Assembly (NCBI RefSeq): GCF_044142105.1
Contig: NZ_JBGTYM010000001.1
Span: 372,001 to 436,000, forward strand
Source of the DNA: Pseudogemmobacter sp044142105
Lineage (GTDB): Bacteria > Pseudomonadota > Alphaproteobacteria > Rhodobacterales > Rhodobacteraceae
Direction: 5' to 3'
DNA: 64,000 nt
A model generated the notes under the pieces. It saw only the letters and a program-made list of their open reading frames with translations, ran no database searches and had not been told where the DNA came from. Position numbers and translations under genes: made by a program. The stretch's first letter is position 1. Each line of letters begins with the position of its first letter. This document shows positions 51,654 to 60,293 of the stretch, piece by piece.

Positions 51654-53000
51654 CTACTTTTCCGGAATAAGCCCCTTGGGCGCGAAGCGCAGTACCAGAA
51701 GAAGCACCACGCCCAGCGTCAAAAGCCGCATATGCGCCGCCGTTTCCTGCAACCGCGCCTTCAGATCACCCGGAGGCAGGCTCGCGGTGAGCGCATCCAT
51801 CAGCTGCGGGCCTAGGAACTCGACGGCAAGGTACAGCCAGCCGATCAGCAAGCCGCCGAGCACCGCGCCCCAGTTGTTGCCCGAGCCGCCCACGATCACC
51901 ATTACCCAGATCAGGAAGGTAAAGCGCAGCGGCACATAGCTGGACGGGGTCAACTGCCCTTCCATCGAGGTCAGCATGGCCCCCGCCAGCCCGACCACGG
52001 CGGCGCCGATGATGAAGATTTGCAGATGGCGGAACTTCACATCCTTACCCATCGCTGCAGCCGAGACCTCATTGTCGCGGATGGCGCGGACCATGCGGCC
52101 CCAGGGCGAGTTCAGTGCCCTCTCGGTCAGCCAGATCAGCAAGACCAGAAGCCCGCCGAACAAGGCCGCATAGAGCAATTTGACAAAGATGGTCGAGGTG
52201 GCGACCGGGTCGAGACCCATGCCATTCACCAGATCCAGATAGGCCGGATTGGCCTGAAGATCGACTTCCAGCGGTACGGGCCAGGGCCGGGGCAGGTTGA
52301 CCAGGTTCTTCACGCCACGGTCGAGCCAATCCTCGTTCTTCATCACCGCGACCACGATCTCGGCAATGCCAAGCGTGGCGATGGCCAGATAATCCTCGCG
52401 CAGGCCAAGCGCGATCTTGCCGATCACCCAGGCGGCGGCGGCGGCGAGAAGGGCGCCCATGGGCCAGGCCCAGAGCGAGGGCAGGCCCAGTCCGCCGATA
52501 TTGCCGGCTTGGGTCGGGTTGAAGGCCTCGACCGCCAGAACAGCGGGGTCGAGGATTTCGCGATAGATGAAGAAGGCCAGGATCAGAAAGGCGGTCAGCG
52601 CCAGAGCGCGCAGGCGCGGACGGGGCAGGGCACGATAGAGCCGCCCGGCCAGGAAGATGGCGAAGGCGGCGAAGACGAGCGCCGAAAGGATGCGGGGCGC
52701 GCCCGACTGGAAGCCCCCTTCCCAAGCTTGTGGCACCGGCGCGCCCGAGACCAGCACGACCGCCAGCCCGCCAAGTGCGACCGAACCCATGATCCCGGTC
52801 GAGAAGAGGCCCGCATAGCCCCATTGGATATTCACCCCGATCGCCATGATCGCCGAAAGCAGCGCCAGGTTCAGGATGTTGAGCGACAGGTTCCAGCTTT
52901 GGAACAGGCCGGTCAGCAGGAACAGCACTGCCACGCCCGCGAACATCAGCAGGTTGCGGCGGGTGCGGCTGGCGGGATCGACGGGGAGGGAACGGGTCAT
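51654..53000 (-). CDS. livM: Branched-chain-amino-acid-type ABC permease, LivM-like
   Basis: A 448-aa polytopic permease, longer than the usual 300-420 because of an extended N-terminus and a periplasmic insert (about 190-245). LivM-type features are SAIMAIGVNIQWGYAGLFSTG, GRMVRAIRDNEVSAAAMG (the EAA-like loop) and VMVIVGGSGNNWGAVLGG. It follows livH at a one-base gap and shares its operon with livG and livF. The true substrate may be an amino acid, amide or other small compound. Confidence 0.88.
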   Translation of the reverse strand: MTRSLPVDPASRTRRNLLMFAGVAVLFLLTGLFQSWNLSLNILNLALLSAIMAIGVNIQWGYAGLFSTGIMGSVALGGLAVVLVSGAPVPQAWEGGFQSGAPRILSALVFAAFAIFLAGRLYRALPRPRLRALALTAFLILAFFIYREILDPAVLAVEAFNPTQAGNIGGLGLPSLWAWPMGALLAAAAAWVIGKIALGLREDYLAIATLGIAEIVVAVMKNEDWLDRGVKNLVNLPRPWPVPLEVDLQANPAYLDLVNGMGLDPVATSTIFVKLLYAALFGGLLVLLIWLTERALNSPWGRMVRAIRDNEVSAAAMGKDVKFRHLQIFIIGAAVVGLAGAMLTSMEGQLTPSSYVPLRFTFLIWVMVIVGGSGNNWGAVLGGLLIGWLYLAVEFLGPQLMDALTASLPPGDLKARLQETAAHMRLLTLGVVLLLVLRFAPKGLIPEK

Positions 53001-53001
53001 G

Positions 53002-54006
53002 TCACTTGCCTCCGAACAGGCCGTTCGGGCGGAACAGCAGAACGATGATCAGGATGACGAAGCTGACCGCCACCTTGTAATCGGTCGACAGCGCCTGATA
53101 CAGCCCGTCGCCCAGCCAGTCGGGCGGCACCAGATAGCCCAGGATCTTGCGCCAGGCATTGGTGACCAGCAGCTCGGAAAAGGCGACGATGAAGCCCCCC
53201 GCGATGGCGCCCAGGGGCGAGCCGAGGCCGCCGACGATGGCGGCGGCGAACATCGGCATCAAGAGGCCGAAATAGACGAAGACGCGATAGCTCTTGTCCA
53301 GGCCGTAGAGCGTGCCTGCGGTACAGGCCAGAGTGCCGGCGATAATCCAGGTCACCATGACCACCCGGTCGGGGTTGATGCCGGACAGAAGCGCCAGATC
53401 CTCATTGTCGGCGAAAGCGCGCATCGACTTGCCGGTGCGGGTCTTTTGCAGGAACCAGAACAGGAAAACGACGCAGATCACCGCCACCACGACCGAGACG
53501 ACGGCGGTAGTCTTGATCGCGAGGGGCTCGGTCAGTCCGGTCCAGGCCTTGAAGTCCTGCGGGGTCAACGCCATGCGCGCGCCATCGACGAAATTCTTCT
53601 CGGACGTGCCGATGATCATCCGCACCAGCCCGTTCATCACGAACATGACGCCGGTCGACACGATGACCAGGATGATCGGCTTGGCTTTCTGCTTGCGATA
53701 GAAGCGATAGACCACGCGGTCGGTGGCCAGCAGCATGGCGATGGTGACCAGGATGCCGAAGGGCAGGGCCAGAAGCGCCGTGGGCAAGGGCCCGGCGGTG
53801 ATGCCCAAGGACTGGAACCACCAGGTGAACAGGATCACGAAAGCCGTGCCAAAGGCCATGGTGTCGCCATGGGCAAAGTTGGAAAAGCGCAACACGCCGA
53901 AGATCAGCGTGATCCCCAGCGCCCCCAGCGCAAGCTGGCTGCCATAGGCAAGACCGGGCACCAGGATGAAATTGGCGAAGGCCGTCAGGGCGTTCAGAAG
54001 ATCCAT
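53002..54006 (-). CDS. livH: Branched-chain-amino-acid-type ABC permease, LivH-like
   Basis: A 334-aa polytopic permease. The family patterns GITLIFGVLRFSNFAHGD and MRAFADNEDLALLSGIN (EAA loop) are seen, and AAAIVGGLGSPLGAIAGG. About eight transmembrane helices. ATG 54006 sits on the last base of the preceding small gene's stop codon, so the start is coupled to its translation; the alternative 54027 lies inside that gene. Confidence 0.88.
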   Translation of the reverse strand: MDLLNALTAFANFILVPGLAYGSQLALGALGITLIFGVLRFSNFAHGDTMAFGTAFVILFTWWFQSLGITAGPLPTALLALPFGILVTIAMLLATDRVVYRFYRKQKAKPIILVIVSTGVMFVMNGLVRMIIGTSEKNFVDGARMALTPQDFKAWTGLTEPLAIKTTAVVSVVVAVICVVFLFWFLQKTRTGKSMRAFADNEDLALLSGINPDRVVMVTWIIAGTLACTAGTLYGLDKSYRVFVYFGLLMPMFAAAIVGGLGSPLGAIAGGFIVAFSELLVTNAWRKILGYLVPPDWLGDGLYQALSTDYKVAVSFVILIIVLLFRPNGLFGGK

Positions 54007-54401
54007 CAGCCCGCCTCCGCCGCGCATGTGCCCTGGGTGGCGGTGCCGATCAGCCCGCCCGAAGTGTGCTCGTTCGACACCGCCGCCAACGCGCCATCCG
54101 CGGCAAGGGTCAGGATGCCGATGCCGGTCTCGCCGGTCCGCAACAGGAAGCTGCGCCCCAGCGCCGTCTGGTCAAGCAAGGTCAGGTCTACCCCCTCGGC
54201 TGTGGTGGTCAGGTGCGCGCTCTTGCCGTCCTCGGCGATGATCAGCCGGAAGGGCGGGTTCTCGGTGCCAGCCTCGGTGCTGCATGTGGCGCTTTCGGTG
54301 TTGCACATGGCGGCCAGCGTGCAGACATAACTTTCGGCCAGCACCGGGACGGGCATTGCGACAGCGGCCAGCGCGGCGAGCGGGGTAAAGCGGGGCGTCA
54401 T
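54006..54401 (-). CDS. Small secreted protein embedded in the liv operon
   Basis: A 131-aa protein with a Sec signal peptide (about 1-22, LAALAAVAMPVPVLA, cleavage before ESYVC). The mature domain contains cysteines at YVCTL, MCNTE, ATCST and GTCAA, likely two disulfides, and hydrophobic beta strands (FRLIIAEDGKSAHL). It sits between livF and livH and touches both: it starts two bases past the livF stop and its stop overlaps the livH start. I do not recognise it. As an envelope protein co-translated with an importer it might assist the permease, but nothing shows this. Confidence 0.6.
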   Translation of the reverse strand: MTPRFTPLAALAAVAMPVPVLAESYVCTLAAMCNTESATCSTEAGTENPPFRLIIAEDGKSAHLTTTAEGVDLTLLDQTALGRSFLLRTGETGIGILTLAADGALAAVSNEHTSGGLIGTATQGTCAAEAG

Positions 54402-54402
54402 T

Positions 54403-55116
54403 TCATCCCCCCAGGAACGACCGACGGACTTCCGGGTCGGCCAACAGCGCCTTACCCGTATCCGTATGGCGGTTCGCGCCCTGGACCAGCACATAGCCCT
54501 TATGTGCGATCTCCAGCGCCTGCCTTGCATTCTGTTCCACCATCAGGATGGAAATCCCGGTGCGGGCGATCTCGATGATGCGGTCGAACAATTCGTCCAT
54601 CACGATGGGCGAGACGCCCGCCGTGGGCTCGTCCAGCATCAAGAGCCGCGGTCGCGTCATCAGCGCGCGACCGACCGCGACTTGCTGGCGCTGGCCGCCC
54701 GACAATTCGCCCGCCTTCTGGTGGCGTTTCTGTTTCAGGATCGGGAAGAGATCATAGACCTGCCCCATCGTCTCGGCGATGGTGTCATCCGTGCGGATGA
54801 AAGCCCCCATCTCGAGGTTCTCTTCCACCGTCATGGTGGTGAAGATGTTCGAGGTCTGCGGCACGAAACCCATGCCCTTGCGCACCCGCGCCTGCGGGGA
54901 AAGCTGGGTGATGTCCTCGCCCGCCAGCCGCACGGACCCCTGGCGCAGCTTCAGCATGCCGAAGACGGCCTTCATCGCCGTCGATTTTCCGGCGCCATTG
55001 GGGCCGACGATCACCGCGATCTCTCCCGGCTCGACGGCCAGGGTGCAGGAATGCAGGATATCGACCGCGCCATAGCCGCCGGTCATCGCCTCGCCGATCA
55101 GGAAGGGTTCAGCCAT
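54403..55116 (-). CDS. livF: ABC transporter ATP-binding protein, LivF-like
   Basis: A 237-aa ATPase. Walker A GPNGAGKS, signature LSGGQRQQ, Walker B LLMLDEPTAGVSP and H-loop MVEQNARQAL are visible. The LivF hallmark is GMGFVPQTSNIFTTMTVEENL. It overlaps livG by eight bases at its start. The order is livG-livF-small gene-livH-livM, a normal set with an extra gene. Confidence 0.93.
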   Translation of the reverse strand: MAEPFLIGEAMTGGYGAVDILHSCTLAVEPGEIAVIVGPNGAGKSTAMKAVFGMLKLRQGSVRLAGEDITQLSPQARVRKGMGFVPQTSNIFTTMTVEENLEMGAFIRTDDTIAETMGQVYDLFPILKQKRHQKAGELSGGQRQQVAVGRALMTRPRLLMLDEPTAGVSPIVMDELFDRIIEIARTGISILMVEQNARQALEIAHKGYVLVQGANRHTDTGKALLADPEVRRSFLGG

Positions 55117-55900
55117 GGCTGTGCTCCTCCATGACCTTGTTCTTCAATCCGGTGCCCAGATAGGCCTCGATCACCCGCTCGTCATTCCTGACCTGATCGA
55201 CCGTGCCTTCGGCAAGAACCTTGCCCTCTGCCATCACGATCACCGGGTCGCAGAAACGGCCGATGAAATCCATGTCATGCTCGATCACGCAGAACGTGTA
55301 ACCACGCTCCTTGTTCAGCCGCACGATCGCCTCGCCGATCGTGTTCAGAAGCGTGCGGTTCACCCCGGCGCCGACCTCGTCCAGAAAGACGATCTTGGCA
55401 TCGACCATCATGGTCCGGCCCAGTTCGAGAAGCTTCTTCTGCCCGCCCGAGATATTCGCCGCCTTCTCATCCGCCAGATGGCTGATGGTCAGGAAGTCCA
55501 GAACCTCATCGGCCTTGGCGCGGACCCGCGCTTCTTCCTCGGCAACAGCGCCCCGGCGAAACAGGGCGTTCCACAGCTTCTCGCCCGACTGGTCGCCCGG
55601 AACCATCATCAGATTCTCGCGCACCGTCATCGAGCCGAACTCATGTGCGATCTGAAAGGTGCGCAGCAGGCCTTTTGAGAACAGGTCATGCGGCGGCAGG
55701 CCGGTGATATCCTCATCGCCCATGAAGACGCGGCCCGACGTGGGCGGCAGCCGACCGGCAATGACGTTGAAAAGCGTGGTCTTGCCCGCGCCATTCGGCC
55801 CGATCAAACCGGTGATCGTGCCCTTGCGGATCTCAAGGCTTGCGCCGTCAACGGCTCTAAAGCCGCCGAAATGGCGGTGCAGGTTTTCAACCCTGATCAT
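55109..55900 (-). CDS. livG: ABC transporter ATP-binding protein, LivG-like
   Basis: A 263-aa ATPase. Walker A GPNGAGKT, signature NISGGQKK, Walker B IVFLDEVGAGVNRT and H-loop VIEHDMDFIGRFC are visible. LivG features are GLLRTFQIAHEFGSMTVREN. It is the first gene of the operon and is 103 bases downstream of the binding-protein gene, across a strong hairpin. Confidence 0.93.
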   Translation of the reverse strand: MIRVENLHRHFGGFRAVDGASLEIRKGTITGLIGPNGAGKTTLFNVIAGRLPPTSGRVFMGDEDITGLPPHDLFSKGLLRTFQIAHEFGSMTVRENLMMVPGDQSGEKLWNALFRRGAVAEEEARVRAKADEVLDFLTISHLADEKAANISGGQKKLLELGRTMMVDAKIVFLDEVGAGVNRTLLNTIGEAIVRLNKERGYTFCVIEHDMDFIGRFCDPVIVMAEGKVLAEGTVDQVRNDERVIEAYLGTGLKNKVMEEHSHG

Positions 55901-55953
55901 AGCGTCCCCGAATGCCGTTGCCGGTTCTTTTGCCCGACGGCTTATTTTTGCAT

Positions 55954-55978
55954 CCGGCCCGGGTCAAGCCCGGGCCGG
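55954..55978 (-). terminator. Hairpin between the binding-protein gene and livG
   Basis: CCGGCCCGGG, five bases, CCCGGGCCGG: a perfect 10-bp dyad 26 bases past the binding-protein stop. The minus strand has no U-run after it. This suits a partial terminator or mRNA-stabilising hairpin that keeps the periplasmic binding protein more abundant than the permease complex. Confidence 0.55.
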
Positions 55979-56003
55979 AAGTTTCATGCCTCGCGCGGCC
56001 GGG

Positions 56004-57194
56004 TCAGTGATACTTGACCGTCTCGACCTTGCCGTCCTTGATCACGATCTCGCGGTAGCGGCCAGCGGCTTCACCCGGATCGACCATTTCGACGCCCGTC
56101 GCGCCCTGATAGTCGATGTCCTTGCCTTCCGCGATCAGCTGCAGCGCCTTGCCCAATTCGCCGGGGTTGATCTTCTCGCCCGGCGCATTGGCGACTTCCA
56201 TCACCTTGTCCTTGTAGACCTTGGGATCGGTCGAACCCGCCGCCTGCATCGCCAGGATGAACAGCGCCGCCGCATCATAGGATTCGGATGCATAGGCCGA
56301 GGTGCTGTCGAAGGGCGTCGGCAGGGCCGCGGCGATGTCTTTCAGGATGACGTTGCCTTCGGCATCCGAAGCGGCGATGTCGCCGTAAGAGCCGTCCAGC
56401 GCCGGGCCGATGGCCTGCGGCAGCGAGTCGCCGATCATGCCGCCCGGCAGGTAGAAGGTCGAGAAGGCACCGGTGTCGAGCGCGGCCTGGATGATGCCCT
56501 TGCCGCCCTGATCCAGATAGCCCGCGACGACCAGCACATCGCCACCCGCCGAGGCCAGAGCCGCGACTTCGGCCGAATAGTCGGCCTTGCCGTCTTCATG
56601 GCTGACATTGATGGTGACGTTGCCACCCTTTTCCTTGAAGAACTTCTCGATGAATTCCGATTCACCCTTGCCGAAATCGTTGTTCGTATAGGTGATGGCG
56701 ACCGATTTCACGCCCTTCTCGACCAGGATGTCGGCGGCGACTTCGCCTTCGCGCGCATCCGAGGGCGCGGTGCGGAAGAAGAGGCCATTGTCCTCGTCCT
56801 GGGTCAGCGCGGGCGAGGTGGCCGAGGGCGAGATCATCACCATGCCATTGGGCATCGCCACGTTGGTCAGCACGGCGCGGGTCACGCCCGAGCAGTCGGC
56901 GCCGATGATGCCATGAACGGCATCCGAGGTGATCAGACGCTCGGCAGCGGCGGTCGCAGCGGCGGCGTCGCCGCAGGTCGAGTCAGCCCGGACCGGCACG
57001 AAGTTCCAGCCATTCGCCACGGCGCCCGACGCATTGGCCTCGGTCATCGCCAGTTCGGCAGCGGCAGCCATGTTCGGCGTCAGCGATTCGATTGGGCCGG
57101 TGAAGCCGATCAGAATGCCAAGCTTTACGTCTTCGGCGTGGGCGGCGCCCGCCAGAAGCGCGCAGGCCGACGTGGCCAGCAGCAGTTTTTTCAT
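56004..57194 (-). CDS. Branched-chain-amino-acid-type ABC substrate-binding protein
   Basis: A 396-aa periplasmic binding protein (Peripla_BP_6). Signal peptide MKKLLLATSACALLAGAAHA. The mature start DVKLGILIGFTGPIESLTPN is typical, followed by GIIGADCSGVTRAVL and FFRTAPSDAREGEVAA. Ligand not predicted; the family binds branched-chain amino acids, amides, urea and others. It is the first gene of the liv unit. The upstream gap of 201 bases, divergent from the PQQ-type dehydrogenase gene, should hold the promoter. Confidence 0.9.
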   Translation of the reverse strand: MKKLLLATSACALLAGAAHAEDVKLGILIGFTGPIESLTPNMAAAAELAMTEANASGAVANGWNFVPVRADSTCGDAAAATAAAERLITSDAVHGIIGADCSGVTRAVLTNVAMPNGMVMISPSATSPALTQDEDNGLFFRTAPSDAREGEVAADILVEKGVKSVAITYTNNDFGKGESEFIEKFFKEKGGNVTINVSHEDGKADYSAEVAALASAGGDVLVVAGYLDQGGKGIIQAALDTGAFSTFYLPGGMIGDSLPQAIGPALDGSYGDIAASDAEGNVILKDIAAALPTPFDSTSAYASESYDAAALFILAMQAAGSTDPKVYKDKVMEVANAPGEKINPGELGKALQLIAEGKDIDYQGATGVEMVDPGEAAGRYREIVIKDGKVETVKYH

Positions 57195-57395
57195 TGTCTG
57201 TCTCCCTGATTGGATCGCAATCCTGTGATGAGCCTAGAGGGGTGCATTTGAAAAGAAAAGCGCCTTCAACACACACTTAGGCGGGGCGCAGCGGCGCTCT
57301 CTGCCGGTCACAAGCCCGTCAGATGCGCCATTCCGCCTTGGCAGCGCGCCTATGGCGACCAATCTTGCCCAGACCACAACCGGAAGGATCTCCTG

Positions 57396-58514
57396 ATGCG
57401 TCTCGCCCCGGCGCTTGCGCTTGTCTTCACCCCGTTTGGCCTGACATGGCCCCTCATCGCCAATGCTGAAACGCTTGAGACTTCAGCGGGGACGATGGAC
57501 GTGACGGCGGTGCTAGACGGGCTGGAAGAGCCCTGGGGCCTTGCCTTCCTGCCCGACGGCCGTTTCCTGGTGACCGAGCGGGACGGGCGGCTGCTCCTGG
57601 CCGATGCATCTGGCGCGGTCTCGGTCTCGGGCCTGCCGGACGTCTATGCCGAAGGGCAGGGCGGGCTTCTGGATGTGATGGTCCCGGCCGATTTCGAAAC
57701 CTCGTGCCGGGTTTGGCTGACCTGGGCCGCGCCGGTCGAGGGTGGGTCCGCAACCGCAGCCGGTTTCGGCACGCTCTCCGCCGATGGCACGGCACTGGAA
57801 GACCTTACGCCGGTCTTTCTGGCCGAGGCGGCCGAGGGCGGGCGGCATTTCGGCTCGCGCCTGGTCGAGACCGCGCAGGGCCAGGTCTTCGTCACCACCG
57901 GCGACCGCGGCACAGGCCCCGAGGGACTGGCGGCGCAGGATGGCGGCAATGCCATCGGCAAGGTTGTGCTGCTCAACGCCGACGGCACGCCCGGCGTCGC
58001 GGTCAAGGGCTGGCGGCCCGGAATCTGGTCCATCGGCCACCGCAACCTTCAGGGTGCGGCGTTGGACCTGTCGGGGCGGCTTCTGACGGTGGAACATGGC
58101 GCGCAGGGCGGTGATGAGGTGAACGCCCCGGCACAGGGTGGCAATTATGGCTGGCCGGTCATCTCATACGGGGTGAATTACGGCGGCGATGCGATTGGCG
58201 AGGGCACTGCCAGGGACGGGATGGAGCAGCCGCTGCATTATTGGGATCCCTCCATCGCGCCTTCGGGCCTGATGGTCTATTCAGGCGCCCTGGTGCCCAC
58301 CTGGAAGGGCGATGTCTTCACCGGCTCGCTGAACAGCGATTTCCTCGCGCGGCTTGACCCCGACAGCGCCGCCCAGACCGGTTGGGCTGAGGAACGGCTG
58401 AGCAGTGCCGAGACCCTCCGCGTCCGCGACGTGGCCGAGGCGCCCGACGGGTCGATCTGGTTCCTGTCGGTAGGGGCCGGCGCCGTCTTTCGCCTTGCCC
58501 CGGCCGAGGGCTGA
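57396..58514 (+). CDS. PQQ-dependent aldose sugar dehydrogenase-like protein, exported
   Basis: A 372-aa beta-propeller (GSDH/YliI type). Signal peptide about 1-24 (LALVFTPFGLTWPLIANA). Propeller signatures are GLEEPWGLAFLPDGRFLVTER, WSIGHRNLQGAAL with the catalytic His, and EHGAQGGDEVNAPAQGGNYGWP. It is expected in the periplasm to oxidise aldose sugars with PQQ. No pqq biosynthesis genes are in the window. ATG 57396 has GGAAGGA just upstream. Confidence 0.85.
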   Translation: MRLAPALALVFTPFGLTWPLIANAETLETSAGTMDVTAVLDGLEEPWGLAFLPDGRFLVTERDGRLLLADASGAVSVSGLPDVYAEGQGGLLDVMVPADFETSCRVWLTWAAPVEGGSATAAGFGTLSADGTALEDLTPVFLAEAAEGGRHFGSRLVETAQGQVFVTTGDRGTGPEGLAAQDGGNAIGKVVLLNADGTPGVAVKGWRPGIWSIGHRNLQGAALDLSGRLLTVEHGAQGGDEVNAPAQGGNYGWPVISYGVNYGGDAIGEGTARDGMEQPLHYWDPSIAPSGLMVYSGALVPTWKGDVFTGSLNSDFLARLDPDSAAQTGWAEERLSSAETLRVRDVAEAPDGSIWFLSVGAGAVFRLAPAEG

Positions 58515-58614
58515 GGCAACCGGGCCAGCGTGTTCACGCACTGATCACGGCTTCGCGAGCGCCACAAGATGTGGTAGTCTGATCCCACCTTTCCAGAAGG
58601 GGTAGGAGACAGAC

Positions 58615-59019
58615 ATGGATTTCATGCAGGCCGTCAAACACGTCTACGGAAATTACGTCAACTTCCGCGACCGGGCGCCTCGGTCGGAGTACTGGTGGTT
58701 CGTTCTGTTCAACCTGATCGTGTCGGTCATCATCGGCTTCATCGAGGTCCAGTTGGGCCTTGGCAGCAGCATGATGGCTATGGGCGATGGTTCGATGGCG
58801 GCGTCCTTTGCCGGAGGGCCGCTGAGCATCATCTGGATGCTGATCAACCTCTTGCCGGGCATCGGCGTCGGCGTTCGCCGCCTGCATGACACGGATCGTT
58901 CGGGTTGGTGGCTGTTGATCGCGCTTATTCCGCTCGTGGGTGCCATCATCCTGCTGGTCTTTTTCTGCCAGAAGGGCAACACCGGCGACAACCGCTTCGG
59001 CCCCGATCCTTTGGCCTGA
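58615..59019 (+). CDS. DUF805 family membrane protein
   Basis: A 134-aa protein with about three to four helices. Family hallmarks: NYVNFRDRAPRSEYWWFVLFN near the start, and GVRRLHDTDRSGWWLL with IPLVGAIILLVFFCQKGN near the end. The role of the family is unknown. The start follows GGAG. It is monocistronic; a hairpin follows and the regulator gene converges on it. Confidence 0.88.
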   Translation: MDFMQAVKHVYGNYVNFRDRAPRSEYWWFVLFNLIVSVIIGFIEVQLGLGSSMMAMGDGSMAASFAGGPLSIIWMLINLLPGIGVGVRRLHDTDRSGWWLLIALIPLVGAIILLVFFCQKGNTGDNRFGPDPLA

Positions 59020-59030
59020 AGCAAAACCTT

Positions 59031-59050
59031 GCGCGGCCTGCGGGCCGCGC
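59031..59050. terminator. Hairpin between convergent DUF805 and regulator genes
   Basis: GCGCGGCC-TGCG-GGCCGCGC: a perfect 8-bp dyad, seven bases before the regulator's stop codon. On the minus strand it is followed by AAGGTTTTGCTT, so it more convincingly ends the regulator message. Confidence 0.6.
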
Positions 59051-59056
59051 ATCCCG

Positions 59057-60079
59057 TCAGATCGACAGCCGCACCGCGATCGCCCCGGGAATGCCCTGGG
59101 TGCCACGCTCGCGATAGGGGGTGGTGTTGTAATGGCTGCGATAGCATTTCGAAAAATGTGACGGGCTGGCAAAGCCGCAGGCCAGGGCCACGTTGATCAC
59201 CGACATATCCGTCTGCATCAGCAGGTTGCGCGCCTTTTGCAGACGCAATTCCATGTAATAGCGCTTGGGGCTGCGGTTCAGATAGCGCCGGAACAGCCGT
59301 TCCAATTGCCGGGTCGACATGCCGACTTCCTCGGCCAGATCGGCGGGCGACATCGGATCTTCGATATTGCCTTCCATCATCTGGATGACCTGCGACAGCT
59401 TCGGATGCCGCACCCCGATCCGCGTCGGGATCGACAGGCGCTGCGTGTCCTGGTCGGTGCGGATCGAGGAATAGATCAACTGGTCCGCCACGGTATTCGC
59501 GACTTCCTCGCCATGATCTGCGGCGATCACCTTGAGCATGAGATCCAGCGACGAGGTGCCCCCCGCCGTAGACCAGCGGTTGCCGTCCATCACGAAAACC
59601 GATTTCGTCAGGCGCACCTCCTCGAATTCCTCAAGGAATCCGTCCTGGTTTTCCCAGTGGATCGTCGCCTTCTTGCCATCCAGAAGCCCTGCGCGCGCCA
59701 GCGTATAGGCGCCGGTGCACAGGCCACCCACCGTCACCCCGCGCCGCGCCTCGCGCCGCAGCCAGTTCAGCACGCCCCGTGTCGTCGCCCGCTGCACGTC
59801 AATGCCGCCGCAGACCAGCAGAACATCGTCGCGCTCGATTTCCTCAAGCCCGATATCCAGCTTGAAGGAGGTACCGTTCGAGCAGGTGGCCGTCTCGCCC
59901 CCTTCGCCCGCCAGCGCCCAGATATAGGCGGGCCGTCCGATCACCCGGTTGGCGATGCGCAGGGGCTCGATGGCGCTGGCGAAAGCCAGCATGGTGAAAT
60001 GGTCAAGCAGCAGGAAGACAAAGCGGCGCTGCGCCTGTTGGGGCGTGGCATGGCTGGCCTTGCGCTCGGGGCTGGGCAT
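59057..60079 (-). CDS. GlxA-family AraC-type transcriptional regulator
   Basis: A 340-aa regulator. An N-terminal DJ-1/PfpI-like domain (about 15-200: RRFVFLLLDHFTMLAFASAIEPL, VLLVCGGIDV, GLCTGAYTLARAGLLDG with the nucleophile-elbow Cys) precedes an AraC DNA-binding domain (LAEEVGMSTRQLERLFRRYL; VALACGFASPSHFSKCYR). This architecture is that of GbdR/SouR-like regulators of glycine betaine and sarcosine catabolism, and the window contains both sox and a dimethylglycine dehydrogenase-like gene. That link is inference. ATG 60079 gives the conserved domain start; 60154 is an alternative. Confidence 0.83.
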   Translation of the reverse strand: MPSPERKASHATPQQAQRRFVFLLLDHFTMLAFASAIEPLRIANRVIGRPAYIWALAGEGGETATCSNGTSFKLDIGLEEIERDDVLLVCGGIDVQRATTRGVLNWLRREARRGVTVGGLCTGAYTLARAGLLDGKKATIHWENQDGFLEEFEEVRLTKSVFVMDGNRWSTAGGTSSLDLMLKVIAADHGEEVANTVADQLIYSSIRTDQDTQRLSIPTRIGVRHPKLSQVIQMMEGNIEDPMSPADLAEEVGMSTRQLERLFRRYLNRSPKRYYMELRLQKARNLLMQTDMSVINVALACGFASPSHFSKCYRSHYNTTPYRERGTQGIPGAIAVRLSI

Positions 60080-60080
60080 G

Positions 60081-60103
60081 TTTTGCGACCTGTCTTGTCG
60101 TTT
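60081..60103. promoter_or_regulatory. Dyad GCGAC-N7-GTCGT at the regulator start
   Basis: TTTTGCGAC, seven bases (CTGTCTT), GTCGTTT: the arms and spacing match the site at 51506-51522. It overlaps the region just upstream of the start codon at 60079, where autorepression would block translation initiation or transcription. If the true start is at 60154, the motif lies inside the gene. Confidence 0.45.
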
Positions 60104-60293
60104 GACGGCATCGAACGCCAAAATCCTGTCACTCGCAAGGGGCGAAAACGTCATCCATCTGTCGGCTTTGATCACCTTCTGTTGCAAGCCTGTTGCGCTT
60201 TGGGGCAAAGCCCTTTGCATCCGGTCGCCGGGATCTGTATAGGGCGGCTTTGTTACCGCAAACGACCTTAGACTTGCCGCTTTGGAGGCTGCC

